A DNA stretch of 64,000 nt from Hippopus hippopus (GCA_946811185.2 OX328097.1:7178242-7242241), one strand, 5' to 3'. Positions 12,407-25,164 are shown, counted from the stretch's first letter. Notes: generated by a model from the letters alone, not told the origin. Program-made: numbers and translations.

Positions 12407-12576
12407 GGCCCTTACTCACCAACAATTCTTACTGGCTGTTTTGGTTTAATACTCAAGGCTTTTCTAAATTTCAAAGTAACGCAATTTCTGATAGGCTAAA
12501 CCAAATGATTCATCCAAGAAGAAATGGTGTTACTTTCAAATCTAAAATGAGTCAGAATGGTTTATGAATACGGGCC
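12407..12576. mobile_element. Family F palindromic MITE
   Basis: Ends ggcccttactcaccaac and gaatacgggcc. Inner arms aaagtaacgc and gtgttacttt flank ctgattggctaaacc-type sequence. Confidence 0.72.
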
Positions 12577-12581
12577 AAGCT

Positions 12582-13030
12582 GGGCCCGTATTCATCAACC
12601 ATTCTGAAAAATATTCTTTGTCTTGTAGATTTCGAAAGTAACACAAGTTCTGATTCGCCGGGTAGCTCAGTGGTTTCCGTATCCGACTGGTGACCTGGTG
12701 GTTCCGGGGTTGATGCCCGACAGCAGCAGACTTTTTTTTTTTTTCCGGCTATTTTTCGTCTCTTACCTCTGATACATGTGAGAAAAGCAGTCAGTGGCTT
12801 GGAAAGAATGTTGTGTCAGTACCGGTATGAGAAACCCAGGAAATACATTTGTAGGTGCGCTGGCCGCCGTGATATGACTTAAGCTGTTAAGACGACATAA
12901 ACTCCTAGACAAATCTGATTGGCAAGTTCTGATTGGCCGTTTAGCCAATCAGAACCTGTGTTACTTTCAACTTTACAAAAATCTTGAGAATAACACAAAG
13001 AAAGTTCTTACGATTGGAGAATACCGGCCC
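12582..13030. mobile_element. Family F MITE split by a SINE
   Basis: Left half 12582-12655, right half 12923-13030. The SINE sits exactly between the duplicated target. Confidence 0.78.
12656..12922 (+). mobile_element. SINE-like insertion with 12-bp target duplication
   Basis: Flanked by CAAGTTCTGATT at 12644-12655 and 12923-12934. Head gtagctcagtggtttccg; tail gccgtgatatgactt. Confidence 0.8.
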
Positions 13031-13124
13031 TGGTCTCTCTCGTCTATTCATTCGATGGAGACAGGGGTTTACGCCGCTTCCATCACGTTTTCAGCCATAT
13101 ATCGGCGACAGCTAACATTATTTA

Positions 13125-13312
13125 TAGGGGTCCTATGTGGCTCAGTGGTAAAGTGTATGACACGTGACCTGGAGGCCCCCGGGTTCGAGCCTCACTGGCT
13201 CCACTTGGCTTTTCACCAGTTTTGGTGACACCCAGTAAAACATGAATATGTGAGCTGCTGCCGTGATATGACTGAAATAATGTTGAAAGTGGCGTAAAAC
13301 ACTTATCACTTA
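13125..13312 (+). mobile_element. SINE, second tRNA-head type
   Basis: Head tgtggctcagtggtaaagtg with B box gggttcgagcc; tail gatatgactgaaataatgtt then gcgtaaaacactt. Confidence 0.75.
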
Positions 13313-13356
13313 TTGATGGCTTTTCAGGATCTACCAGGACTAGGATGGGGATCTGT

Positions 13357-13578
13357 AACACTTTACCGAATAATCCCAAACTTTAACGAACCTGGCTGAG
13401 AAGGTCTTTGTAAACATTGTGGGAAAAGCAGAAATTGCTGGTAACCAGCATTTTCTCCTTTTCCCTCAATGTTTTATACCCATAGCGAAAGATCTTTATT
13501 TAAGCTACTTTCAATTTGTCGTCTGAAAATGCTTTCAATTTGGACAAGTCTAGAATTCTGTCGTATGGTAAAGAGTTA
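13357..13578. mobile_element. Family A copy
   Basis: Hairpin 13416-13475; right end GGTAAAGAGTTA. Confidence 0.7.
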
Positions 13579-13676
13579 CATAGCGCTTTGCCTAGGCACC
13601 CACCAGTGACTGGTGCCGCCAAGTGGGATCGAACCCGGATTTCCTGATTACACCGACGCCGACGTCTGAACTATCA

Positions 13677-13904
13677 TTTCTTTACCAAGCGACAAAAATT
13701 TAAACGTATGCAAACTGAAAGCATCTGCAGACGACAAATTGAATATGACTTAAATGATTGGATAGGAATGTCTTTAAAAGGGTGGAAAACATTGTGGGAA
13801 AAGAAGAAAATGCTGGTTCCAGCATTTTCTCCTTTTCTCACAATGTTTTCAGAAGTATTAATTTCCGGTGTCGTTAAAACTTGGGATTGTGTGGTAAACG
13901 GTTA
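13677..13904. mobile_element. Family A copy
   Basis: Opposite orientation to the copy just upstream; hairpin 13790-13850. Confidence 0.75.
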
Positions 13905-14021
13905 ATCAACATGCGAAATTTTTCTTCACTACTCGCTATCATATTGTCCTTCCCCACTTAAATCCTTGTTTCCTTCCTGCCTTGTATTCATTCTTTTCTC
14001 TAATCATTTCAGCTCCAACTA

Positions 14022-14165
14022 CATGAGCAATGCTCTGACATAAGGGGTTTTAACGCATCTCCGTGATGAATGATACCATGCAAGTCATCGCATAATTTAT
14101 GCAACCATAAGGTTCATTTTGTCCAACAACCAAATGAATCTGGAGGGAGTCAGGTTCTTGAAACA
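14022..14165. mobile_element. Family B fragment
   Basis: Left end gagcaatgctctgacataag; the right end is missing. Confidence 0.55.
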
Positions 14166-14217
14166 TGGTGTCCTATAATTTTTTTTCGCCTGGGGCGCTG
14201 AGACGATTCTAGGCTGG

Positions 14218-14310
14218 GTTGTTGTCGTTGTCGTCGTTGTTGTTGTTGTTATTCTTCTTCTTCTTGATTATGATGATGATTATTATTATTATTATTATTA
14301 TTATTATTTT
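14218..14310. repeat. (GTT)n, (CTT)n, (ATT)n cluster
   Basis: Adjacent trinucleotide runs. Confidence 0.88.
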
Positions 14311-14319
14311 GTGGTGGTG

Positions 14320-15830
14320 GTAGAGATGACTTGTTGTTTCTCTACTTTCGTAGTACATAACTTACGGTTGTCGGCTTTTTCGCATACATCTACACTGCCC
14401 GATAAGGAAATATATATTTTTCGAAAAATAAGTTTGGAATAGCATTATTTAGCGTTTTTACTATCGGCTTGAAATTGTCATTTCACTTACTTAGCAGGAT
14501 AAAAGTTAAATTCAATGATAAATCTTTTCCTTGCCGGATGGGGCTTTTTTTTTCATTAGGCCTTCTTTTTTCAAAAGCTTTCAGGCAATTGATTATATGG
14601 TACCTCCTGCTCATTATCAAAAGTTTTGGACATACATTTTATGAAAAAAATCATTCCACATCACATATCAAAGCTGTAGACCTTATAACGGTGGGGTAAG
14701 AGAAATTTTTCAGTCTCCCATCTGTGACTCTGTGAAACTCTGACTCCCACGGTGAGGGCCAAGACCAAAGAGCACTATCCTAGTGCTATGATTTTGAATA
14801 ACTTTGGTGGAGAGCAAGCATGTTATACTTTCGAGAAAGTATGTGAACTCAAGCCTTTGTTCTTCACAAAATTTTCAAAGTTTTCCATAAATTATTTTAT
14901 GTGGCACGTTCCCACGGGGAGATGCCATTCTCACGCCCCCCCCCCTTCCAAGATACACAATTATAGTAATCTGGAAATGGTACTCCTATGTTAAGATGCT
15001 ACATTCAAAATTCGAAGCTCTAAGGCTACCGAACAAGTTTTGTCATTTCGAAGAAAAGACAAGGACCACCCTACGTCACTATTCAATCTATTTGTAGGCC
15101 ATCTTACTTCCGACACTAAAGAAACAAAATTTCCCTGTGAAACATAATATTACATACATTTCAAACAAGGAGGTATTTTCGGGTCACCAGAAGTGTTTAA
15201 TGACGTCCACTCACGCAAGCTCGGACATAATTTCTAGTTTATTCCTATTGTGTAACGTGACCCGCTTGTTTCCAGATGACCTGAGATCCCCTCATTTTGC
15301 CCATCTAGCCGAGCAGCTGAACAGCCAATCGTATGAATGTATAGTATTGTTCTAATGACATGAACATCAAACATGTGAAACGACTTCGAACGGCTTTGGA
15401 TGCATGTGAACCCTTGGTTTATCTCTTTGTTGAGTAATTGATTGAAATGAACTTATTTTTGGTCAACAGGAAAATACAATAAACTTTCATTTTTTCCAGC
15501 TGTTTTGGTCGTAAAATCTCACTTTTTGTTTGATAGGGCATTCGCCGTAGAAGACCGCCTCAAGCTGGAGCATCCAAGAGCATAGCTTACTGTACCGAAT
15601 ACCAAAATAGATCAGATCAGGTTGCAAATTTTGTTCCGCCTGTTCTTGATCTAAAATGTCGGCACTTGCATCTAGACGTGCTCATCAATCTACGGCTAAA
15701 AAAATACAGAGGAAAAAGTAGCTGTAAAGGACAGCGTAGAGCTAGGAGGAGACATCATGTTCCAAGCAATTCGACCTTATTCCACTCTATCATCAAAGTT
15801 GCCTTTACCCTTCTTAGAGCTAATCCTCTA
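14320..15830. other. No gene or clear element seen
   Basis: Only a family C half (about 14380-14500) and short unrelated open frames. Confidence 0.5.
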
Positions 15831-15834
15831 CTAG

Positions 15835-16028
15835 TGTACTGACGACCCCGAAGAAGAAATCTTTTAGAAGTATTGTAGAAACAGAAAAAAAAGCTGGTAA
15901 CCAGTAATTTCACACACTTTTTCTTTCCTTTCAAAGACAATTCCTGCCAACTTAGTCGCATTTTATTTGTCGTCTACAAATGCTTTCATTAAGGACGTGT
16001 CTAGGATTGTGTCGACTGATTAAGTGTT
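15835..16028. mobile_element. Family A copy, degenerate
   Basis: Flanks recognisable, hairpin eroded on the right arm. Confidence 0.5.
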
Positions 16029-16309
16029 GATCTAGTTTTTTTTTCTCTCTTTCTTTTCTTCTTTAGTGTAAATGGGTTAACCATTACGATTGGATATCAT
16101 TTGTCATTTGTTGCGGAAACAGAGTTACGATATAAAAACTTAAACACGGAAATGATCCTCCTTATGTAATCAAGAGCCTAAAGTAGCCTTAAACATTACA
16201 CCCTTCTCACACAACAACAAAGGTTATTCCTGCATGTAAAGGAAGCCTTTCTTCGACATGTTTATTACCATATACATGTACATACGACAGTGACCTTAAG
16301 AAAAAATTT

Positions 16310-16502
16310 TGACTTTTCTAGATTGAAACATTTACAAACTATGAATCAAATGTGGCTCTAATTCGGAGCCCTGTGAAGGGTATCAAACTTTGTGGGAAAG
16401 GGTGAAAATGCCGGTTACTACCATATCCTCCTTTTCCAAGAACGTTTTCAAAACCCCTGTTCACAGGGTCGTTAAGTCAAGTTAAATTGTTTTGTAAAGG
16501 GC
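16310..16502. mobile_element. Family A copy, degenerate
   Basis: Hairpin around 16390-16450 with several mismatches. Confidence 0.55.
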
Positions 16503-16616
16503 TGGATGTGTCACCTTTGTTTCCCTCGCGCTAGTTTTGATTGTTTCCCTCGCGCTAGTTTTGATTTAGTATAAACAAAACTATCATGGGCATACAGTAA
16601 TGAAACAACAACTTTG

Positions 16617-16795
16617 TCCGTACTCACAAACCATTCTTAGTTTCATTTTTAGTCTTATTCTAAATTTAGAAAGTAAAAGAACTTCTGATTGCCTAATTCA
16701 AATAGTTTAGCCAGTCAGAAGCATATATAAACTTTTGAGAATAAGACTAAGAATATTCGTAAGAATCGCTGGTGAGTACGGACCCAGGTCACAGT
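16617..16795. mobile_element. Family F MITE
   Basis: Ends gtccgtactcacaaaccatt and ggtgagtacggacc. Confidence 0.72.
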
Positions 16796-17092
16796 GTCTT
16801 GTGTTCTGCTTGGGAGTCTGGTCTTCGCCATGGTTCCTACTGATTACCCAAAAATAGATTTTGAAGTATTAGTTAGATATCCTATAGATGCACTCCTTTT
16901 CCTTCCATAAATGGATTCTTTTCTCCCTTGAAACAAATATACAAGAATGATAGTGTAACATAAAGGTATTTTCTTATTCATATCGGATAGTGAACGCCCA
17001 AGGTCAGAAGTCAATTCAAGAACAGCCTAGTTCATGATATGCATTGTTTGGAAGTCTTCGAGATAATTCATAGAGGGTAAAGAAATAGGTTG

Positions 17093-17292
17093 AACACTTT
17101 ACAAAACGACACAAGTTTACACTTGTCTGAAAGCATCTGCAGAAGACAAATGTGGCTCAAATGATTAAATTTATTTAGAAGGTAAGAGAGGACATTGTGG
17201 GAAAAGGAGAAAATGTTGGTAACAAGCATTTCTCCTTTTCCCACAATGTTGCCAAAAGCATTAAAACTCGAGATTATCTGGTAAAGGTTTAA
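17093..17292. mobile_element. Family A copy
   Basis: Hairpin 17195-17255 with centre ttggtaacaagc. Confidence 0.7.
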
Positions 17293-17769
17293 ACGAAAAT
17301 CACTTGAGTATTTTAGCTAAACGCAATTGAGCTCTTATATCATAGAAATACATTTACAAAGAGTACAAACGCCCTCAATTTAGCATTTTCCTTTGACTGA
17401 ATGAAACAAAACGACACTTCTTTATTTCATTTTGCTTTCTAGAATAAACAGCACGAATACAGAACACCATCAGACTCCAGTATGATTTACATATTCACAC
17501 ATCAACGAATGTTTGTCGTGCTGATAATACATGTCGAGAATGAAATCGGAATTTTTTTTTTTTTTGTTTGGAGCAGTGTAGGTGTTCTTATACAAAAATG
17601 GAATCTTGTCCCATTGATTGAGCACCTATGTGTATAACCGACAGGCTGCTATACCATTCCCTAAGGTCCCGTTTCCAATAGCACCAAGTGCAAATTAAGC
17701 CCAACCAGTCTTCGTTCTGGTGGTTCAAGTATGAATGTTGTTCCTTATTTCATATTGCCTACGATGGTA

Positions 17770-20230
17770 GAACAAGTTATGTTTTTGAGATTACTTTCAG
17801 TAGGCGTTGGTCCTATTGGTACAACTATGGATTATGATTTTGAGCTGACTTACAGTTGACCTTTGACCTGATGGTACAAGTATCAACCATGGCTTTGAGC
17901 TTACTTACAGTGGGCCTTCGTCCTATTTGTACAATTATGGTTTTCAGCTCATTTACAGGTGGCCTCTGTCCTGATGGTACAAGTATCAACCATGGCTTTG
18001 AGCTCACTTACAGTGGGCCTTTTTCCTATTTGTACAATTATGGTTTATGGTTTTGAGCTCTCTTACAGTTGGCCTCTGTCCTTGTGTTCAATTATCGAGT
18101 ATAGTTTTGAGCTTACTTATAACTTTGCCTTTGTGCTAAAGGCACAAGAATCGATCATGGTTTGAAGGTCACTTACAGTTGACCTTTGATCCACTTTACC
18201 TTTGTCCCGATAGTGCAAGACTCGATTGTGGCTTTTATCTCACTTACGGTTAGCCATTATCTTGGTGGTACAAGTATCAATTATGGTTCTGAGCTTACTT
18301 AGAGCTGGCTTTTTTTCTAGTGGTACAAGTATCGATCAAGAGTCTGGGTTCAATTACAGATGGTCTTTGTGGTACAGTTTTGAGCTCACTTGTATTTTGC
18401 CTTTGTCCTGATGGCCGAGGTTTCGATCATGGGTTGTCGCTCACTAACAGCTGGTCTTTATCCTGGTGGCCGAGGTATCGATTGTGGTTTTTAGCTCGAT
18501 TACTGCTGCCTTTTGTCCTCGAGGAACAAGTATCGATTATGGTTTTGAGCTCACTTACAGTGACTTTCGTCCTTGTGGTACCAATATCGATTATGGATTT
18601 GAACTTATTTACAAATGGCCTTTGTCCTGGTGGTAGAAGCATGTATGATAGTTTTAAGCTCACTTACAGGTAGCCTTTGTCCTGGTAGGACATCTGCCGA
18701 TTAAGGTTTTCAGCTCAGTTTCAGTTGGCCTTTGTCCTGTTGATACAAGTATCGATAAAGCTTTTGAGCTCATTTCAAGTTTACCTTTGACCACATGTTA
18801 CAAGTTTAAATGATATTTTTGAGCTCATTTTAAGTTGGTCTTTGTCCTTGTGGTAAAAGTGTCGATCATAGTTTTAAGCTAACTTCCAGTTTGTCGTTTT
18901 CCTAGTTGTACACGTATCGATCATGGTTTTGAGCTCACCTCCCGTTGGCCTATGTCCCGGTGGTATTAGTGTCGGTTTAGCTTAGATCTCACTTCCAGTT
19001 GGCCTTTGTCCCATTGGTGCAACTATCGATCATGTTTCTTCGATGTCTCCTTGCCCTGTCGGTGCAAATATATTCTACTAGTTCAAGTATCAATCATGGT
19101 TTTGATATAACTTACAGTTGGTCTCTGTCCTTGTTGTGCAAGTATCGATGATTTTTTCGAGCTTACTTACAGCTGGCCTTTGTCCTAGTAGTAGAGGTGT
19201 CGATTTAGATTTGAGCTTAGTTTCTGTTAGTTTTTGTGCAAGTATGTATTGGGTTCGCATACAGTTGGTCCTTGTCCTCATGGTACATCTATCAATAATG
19301 GATTTGAGCTCACTTACAGTTTGCCTTTGTCCTGGAGGTGCAAAGGTCGATTATGTCTTTAAGCCCACTTACATTTGGCCTTTGGCCTGTTGGTAGAAGT
19401 ATCATTATGGATTTGAGCTAAGTTACAGTTGTTTTTTTTGTCCTAGTGGTACAAGTTCTAGCCTCATATCCAGTTAGTCCTTGTCTGGGTGGCGCATGTA
19501 TCAATTACCGATTTAATACTAACGGTTTACTTTTGTCTTTGAGGTACAAGTATAGACTATGGCTTTGAGCTCACTTACAGTAGGCATTTGTCCCGGTTAT
19601 ACTGGTATCGGTTTCGTTTTAAGCTCACTTCCTGTTAGCCTCTGTCATGGTGGTACAGCTATCTATGATGTTTTTTTTAGCTCACTTACAGTAAGACATT
19701 GTCTTGATAGTACAAGTATCGATCATTGTTTTGAGCTCACTTACAGTTGGCCTTTTTCGTAGTGGTACAAGCGTAAATTCAGGACTTACATTTGGCTTCA
19801 GTCCTGATGACTAGTAAAATTCAACCAGTCCTGCCTTTTGCGGGACACCCGTGCATTGTGTTCTTGAATTATGGTTTTGAGCTTTCTTCAACTTGCATTC
19901 TGTGATTGAATTATGAATTATGGATTTATGCTTACCTAAGCTAGCCTGTGGCCTAGAGGAACTCATACAAGTGCAATTTATGGTCTTTTGCTTACTTTAG
20001 CTAGCACTGGTTCTGGTAGATCAAGTATGCATCCAGGTCTTGAGCTAACTTCAGCTGGCATTGGTCCCGCTGATACGTTTTAACTATGCTCTGGAATTTA
20101 TATTAGTTTCTATAAGTCTAAGTGAAACATGAATGGATCATGGTCTTGAGCTCATTTCAACTAGCCTTGGTTCTTGCAGTACAAGTCTGAATTATTTATC
20201 TGAGCTTACTGCAGGTGGTCTTGGTTTTGG
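17770..20230. repeat. 55-bp minisatellite, about 40 copies, decaying at the right end
   Basis: Unit phrases are ttttgagctcacttacagtt, ggcctttgtcctggtggt and acaagtatcgat. It is clear to about 19800, with degenerate units to about 20230. Long open frames here (for example 18320-18673) are repeat artefacts, since 55 is not a multiple of 3. Confidence 0.93.
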
Positions 20231-20962
20231 AGGTAAATAAAAGCAGGAATTATCATGGGAACTAACAGTTTTTAAGGATCTACTTATTCACTTGTGATTC
20301 TTACAGTCTTGGTCGCTGGTAACAGCAGAGGCTTCTAATATTTTGATAAAAATCTTTTAAAAACAGATTTACACTTATTTTCTCCAAAATACATATATCG
20401 AAATTTTAAACCTGTTAAACTACATCAACATAATACATCATGGATTATACACCTAAACAGAATGAAGGAGCCCAACCGTTACACTTACAGCATTTGGTCA
20501 AATTTAACCACTACTGCAACTAGTCAAAGGGATTATATCCGTGTGGAATTTGGATTCGAACTAAGTTATCATAACCTAAACAGTCACATCTCATAATGTG
20601 AAACATAACGGAACAGGGTGACCTCTGTCCTTCGTCTGAGGTACTTGAAATTTATCGATGGACGACATACTAGTACTTGATAATGCCTGATGCCTAGATG
20701 TGCACTGTCTTGTTTGACCTTCAGATAGAAAGGAGATCAAATCAAGGAAACGAAAAGTTTGCCAAGATTGTGCTATTGTGACAACAAGCCACGTAAGATT
20801 ATAGATTATTATCAGGAGGATCCAAATTGTCGCCTGACAGTTGAGAGGTTTATATCTCTTTCCGATGAGGATCTCTGTTGAAGATTTGACGGAAACTAAA
20901 CGTTTCTTGTAGAGACAGAATTGATAACAATACAGATACCGCCATTGTTGTACGGGCATCCT
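20231..20962. other. Unassigned; one open frame of 122 codons on the minus strand
   Basis: Frame 20591-20959 (minus) has one hydrophobic stretch (WILLIIIYNLTWLVV). It has no recognisable domain and no homologue I can name, so it is more likely chance. Confidence 0.2.
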
Positions 20963-21190
20963 TTAACTCTTTACCAAGCGACAAAATTCTAGATTTGTTC
21001 AAATTACAAGCATTTTCTGACGACATATTGAAAGTAGCCAAAATGGTGATATTTCTTTTGAAAGAGTAGAAATTATTTCGGGAAAAAGAGAAAATGTTGG
21101 CTATCAGCATTTTCTCCTTTTCCTCACAATGTTTACAAAAGGCTTCTTCCAAAGGGTCGTAAAAGCACAGGCTTGTACGGTAAAGGGTCA
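20963..21190. mobile_element. Family A copy
   Basis: Begins TTAACTCTTTACC; right end GGTAAAGGGTCA. Confidence 0.75.
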
Positions 21191-21765
21191 AGGACGTTAA
21201 CGATTTGTTTGATGACCTTGTTCTTCTGCAACTACTGAAGCAGACGATTTTTAACTGAGGCGCCTAATTGATGTCATCATTTCAAGTGGAGCTTTAAGGC
21301 CTTCCACTTACTATTGGTACTGTAGTATCGTTGACAAGGCTTATGGAAACGTTGGGTTCTTTTTTTTTTTTAATTCTCTATTTTCAGTTTCTGTTGGTTG
21401 ATCCTTGGTGCGTCTGAAGATAAAGAAATCGAAAGGTCAAGAGTTAAGGCTTGCACCGGAAGTAAATTGTCACATGGTCAACTGGTTGATTACGCAGAAT
21501 GTATTGTCGGGGTCTAATAATACTTAACTTGTTGTGAAGATATTTATAAACTGGAACAGGAAAAAATATAGTTTCTGCGTCACTGGACGTTTCCTGTGAC
21601 CTTTACTTTTTCAATGTGGAATTTACTTGACCTTTATATCGGCCTAAATCTAGACTTGTATGGTATCAATTTTAAATCCAATTGAATCTTAGGAAAGCCT
21701 TGGGAGAGCAGATGTACGTTTCCTTTTTCTTAAACATTTCAATGCATGCTAAACGTATTCTTGGT

Positions 21766-21910
21766 ACGTATTCACCAACTATTCCAAAGAATATTCTCAG
21801 CCGTATTCTGCAATATTTTCCAGAATTGAAAGTTACATAACTCCTTATTGGCTAAACCAAATGGTTTAGCCAATCATAAGTTGTGTTACTTTATGCGAAA
21901 AGAATCAATC
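21766..21910. mobile_element. Family F MITE, right end lost
   Basis: ggtacgtattcaccaac start; central aaaccaaatggtttagcc palindrome. Confidence 0.65.
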
Positions 21911-22102
21911 CAAGCGATTTCTCTTTTCCTACATGTATACGTAGGCCTACTCTTGGTCCCCTCATTGATAAAGGATGCTCAGTCTAAACACTGTTGACTC
22001 TAATGCATATTCATTGCAGGCATGTAAAATCTTAACCCTTAGAATGAACGTATGAAACAGTCTTTTTCAATTAGTGCAAAAAAAAAACCGCTGCGTTACC
22101 AA

Positions 22103-22338
22103 ATGAGCCATGTTCTGTGAAAAGAGGGTTTAATGCGTTTGCAAAAAGTATCGACCAGGTCAGCCGGCACAACTTTTTGCTTTTGGAAAATTTTCTGCAT
22201 GTCCAAGAACCATTTTACCTCAAAATTCAGTTGGTTATTAGACAACATGAATTTTATGGATCTATAATCTTGTGATGACCTGCTATGTATAAAGCAACAT
22301 GGAGATACATTAAGCTCCCTTTTCCCAGAGCATGGCTA
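22103..22338. mobile_element. Family B MITE
   Basis: gagccatgttctgtgaaaag to cccagagcatggct. Confidence 0.78.
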
Positions 22339-22387
22339 AATAAATGATACTGCAATTTAGATGTTGTTTTCGCCTGGATTTCTTACA

Positions 22388-22455
22388 AAGTATCGGACAG
22401 TTTAGACTAAAGATCAAACTGCACGTTCTGTGAAGTCTGTTCTTGACCTAGCCTG
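22388..22455. repeat. Family C palindrome
   Basis: Centre gcacgttctgtgaag; right arm diverged. Confidence 0.7.
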
Positions 22456-22491
22456 TCTAAAACACCAACTTAATGCTAAAAACCGTCATGA

Positions 22492-22592
22492 TCTTCTTCT
22501 TCTCCTCTCCTTTTTCTTCTCTTCTTCTTCCTCTTCTTCTTCTCGTCCTCCTCTTCCCCCTCCTTCTTCTTCTTCTTCTTCATCATCATCAT
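22492..22592. repeat. (CTT)n/(TTC)n polypyrimidine tract
   Basis: About 100 bases nearly all pyrimidine on this strand. Confidence 0.88.
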
Positions 22593-22917
22593 TATCTCAC
22601 ATAATAATTACAAGAACCCTAACACTTTATCTCTTCAAAAAGCCGCTATTCAAATAAACTCATTTCACATTGACAGTCTATGAAGTTACCCACTTCCGGA
22701 AACAGAATTTGTCACTAGTGATAAAATATTCAGTTTTTAATTGGTCATTAAATATTCTGTCTTAGAGTGGTCACTTTTTTTCCGACGGGCTAGGACCGTT
22801 AGGTGAATAATTTATTGTGCATTTCTTTCACCGTTCACCGCTCTCAATGTTTTTTATTTCTTTTTTAACCTCTGTTGTAACCTTTATATTTAACAAAAGA
22901 AAATAACTATTTCTAAG

Positions 22918-23460
22918 CTTTTACCACACAGTACCGAGTTTTCCCGACTGAGGAAAAAAGCTTCGGAAAACATTTTGAGGAAAGTAGAATATGCTGATTT
23001 CCAGCATTTTCTGCTTTTCTTACATTATTTTCTACTCTTTTACAGACAAATTTAATCATTTCCGCCACTTTTTACTTGTCATCTGCAAATGCTTTCAATT
23101 TGGATTAGTTCAAATTTTTTCGGAAGTTAGAGTTACCGAGTCTTTACCGAACCATCCCGATTTGACAAACTTGACAAAAAAAAAAGGCGTTTGAAAATAT
23201 TTTGGGAAAAGGAGAAAATGCTGGTACCAGCATTTTCTCCTTTTCCAACATTGTTTTCTATCCTTTCGAAGACGAATGCAATCATTTGAGCAAGCTTTCT
23301 TTTTTTTTCTTTTGTCGTCTGCAAAAGCTTTGAATTTGAAGGCGTCTAATAATTTGTCTTCTGTTAGTTAACCCTTTACAAAACAATCCAGTGTTTTAAC
23401 GACCCTGAGGAGGAAGGCTCTTAAAAACACTGTGGGAAAAAGAGAAAATGCTGGTAAAAT
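22918..23460. mobile_element. Three family A copies in tandem
   Basis: Copies at about 22918-23134, 23140-23372 and 23369-23460 lie head to tail. The third stops in the middle of its hairpin at ctggta. Confidence 0.75.
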
Positions 23461-24850
23461 TAAAGTCACAGGAAACGTTACCATCTATTCTATCCTAGAG
23501 AACAGGGATCTTATATACAGGGATAGGAAACGCGGTATAACATCCGGTTATTCACTGTCTTCTTTCGAATTGACCGCAAAGGAAAAAACGGCGGCCATCT
23601 TAAATTTCGGCATACGACGGTCACTGTTTTAAAAAATCAACGTTTTGCTTGATTATCCCACATTTCCTTCTCAACAGGTAAGTTTCCGAATATTTACATG
23701 CTTAGAATATATGTAACATCATTTTTTTCGGAGATTTTGTTTTATATGCTTATTTTGGCGTTAAAAATTCATGGCCTAATCATGTTTGCCCCGTAGGGGA
23801 TGTTCGGCAGGAGGATTTAGTGACGTGCAAAAGAAATACTTTTTAAGTACATAAAGTAGCGTCCAAATAGCAACATGTTGGTAAAAATCACGAGATAGAG
23901 TACATCTCCTTGTATTAAAGCCAATTTTGTGCTGATTTTCGATTCCTAAGTTAGATAATTATGGGCTCAAAACTGGGCTATTTTCGGTATTTCATAACAA
24001 AATGGCGGACCAATGTGGTGAATTTGGCGGGACCCTAGTCATAGTAGAACCATTCTCAATTTATTTTTAGAAATATATTTGTTCAGATTTTGACATATTT
24101 ATAAGCAGTAAGTATTTCTTTTTGTTTTTAAAGCAAATCTAGTGATTTTCGATGCCAAGGTTAGATAACTGGGGACTCAAAAACTTGGCTATTTTCGGTC
24201 TTAATTGCAAGATGGCGGACCAATATGGTGAATTTGCTGAGACCCTGGTGATAAATGTAGCATTCTGATTCCATCTTTTGAATTAATTGTGTTCAGATAT
24301 TACCATATTTATAAGCAGTAAGTATTTCGTTTTGCACTAAAATCAAATATAAGCTGTTTATCGAATCCTAGGTAAATAAAAGTGCAGCCTAAAAAGGGGT
24401 TATTTCACTGAAGGTGGAAGCGCAGTACCGCACATTAGTCAAAAATGATTGGATCTCTGATAGTTGGCCATATCCTGAACAAATTCTCATTATAGTTTAA
24501 CCATGTGAAAATAAAACCATATTTTGCAACGTAACTGAAGAATTAAAATGTTACGTTTTGTTAAAAGGAGAAATTTGAAATTCAGTTGGTTCTATATTTT
24601 TTTTCCAGATATGTATTGTGACAACACAAACACTTCAAAACATGGTTTCAAGAGCTGTCAACATGCTGTTGTGATGCATCCTGTGAACAGAAGAATGACA
24701 TTGAAGATGGCTTTGTAATTCTGCATAAAGTGTGCTAGTATGAAACTAAAGCTGGGCTTGAAAACTTGGAATATTAAAGACCAAATCAGCTGTGAACTGT
24801 ACAAACCTGCAAGAAAAATGCTAAAGTGAAATTAATGTATTTGAATATGA
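23460..24850 (+). ncRNA. Possible spliced non-coding transcript (two exons)
   Basis: Strong donor CTCAACAG|gtaagt at 23677/23678 follows a CpG-richer stretch with a CGGCCATCTT box. A strong acceptor, poly-T then ccag, ends at 24608. No conserved reading frame crosses the junction. It could equally be chance sites, or the 5' end of an unrecognised gene. Confidence 0.2.
23930..24400. repeat. About 212-bp tandem duplication, 2-3 units
   Basis: The block gattttcgattcctaagtta, then ctattttcgg and atggcggaccaat, occurs near 23933 and again near 24144. A third partial unit is near 24355. Confidence 0.8.
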
Positions 24851-24956
24851 AAGCTGTGAGCTTCTTCTACCATCAAAGCATATTTAGTATGTATAGCTCA
24901 GTAAGCCACTAGAAGTATGGAGTTATTTAATTATCTGTGACAAATGCTAGTATTCC

Positions 24957-25164
24957 TGAATCCTAAGTTTTCACTAACCTGGGGAATATCCATACTTCCG
25001 AAAACATTGTGAAAAAAGAAGAAACTACGGGTAAGTACATGTCACATTTTCTCATTTCCCCAGGAAAAACAAGTCTCCTCATTTCAGTTGCATTTCATTT
25101 GTCGTCTGCAAATGCTTTCAAATTAGACATGTCCAAAATTTTGTAATCTGGCAAAAAGTTAAGG
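24957..25164. mobile_element. Family A copy, degenerate hairpin
   Basis: Right flank with cgtctgcaaatgctttcaaa is clear. Confidence 0.6.

Noticed and set aside
18320..18673. 117-codon open frame and several neighbours with repeated hydrophobic motifs
   Set aside because: They lie in the 55-bp minisatellite; the motif recurs because the DNA repeats, and frames rotate every unit.
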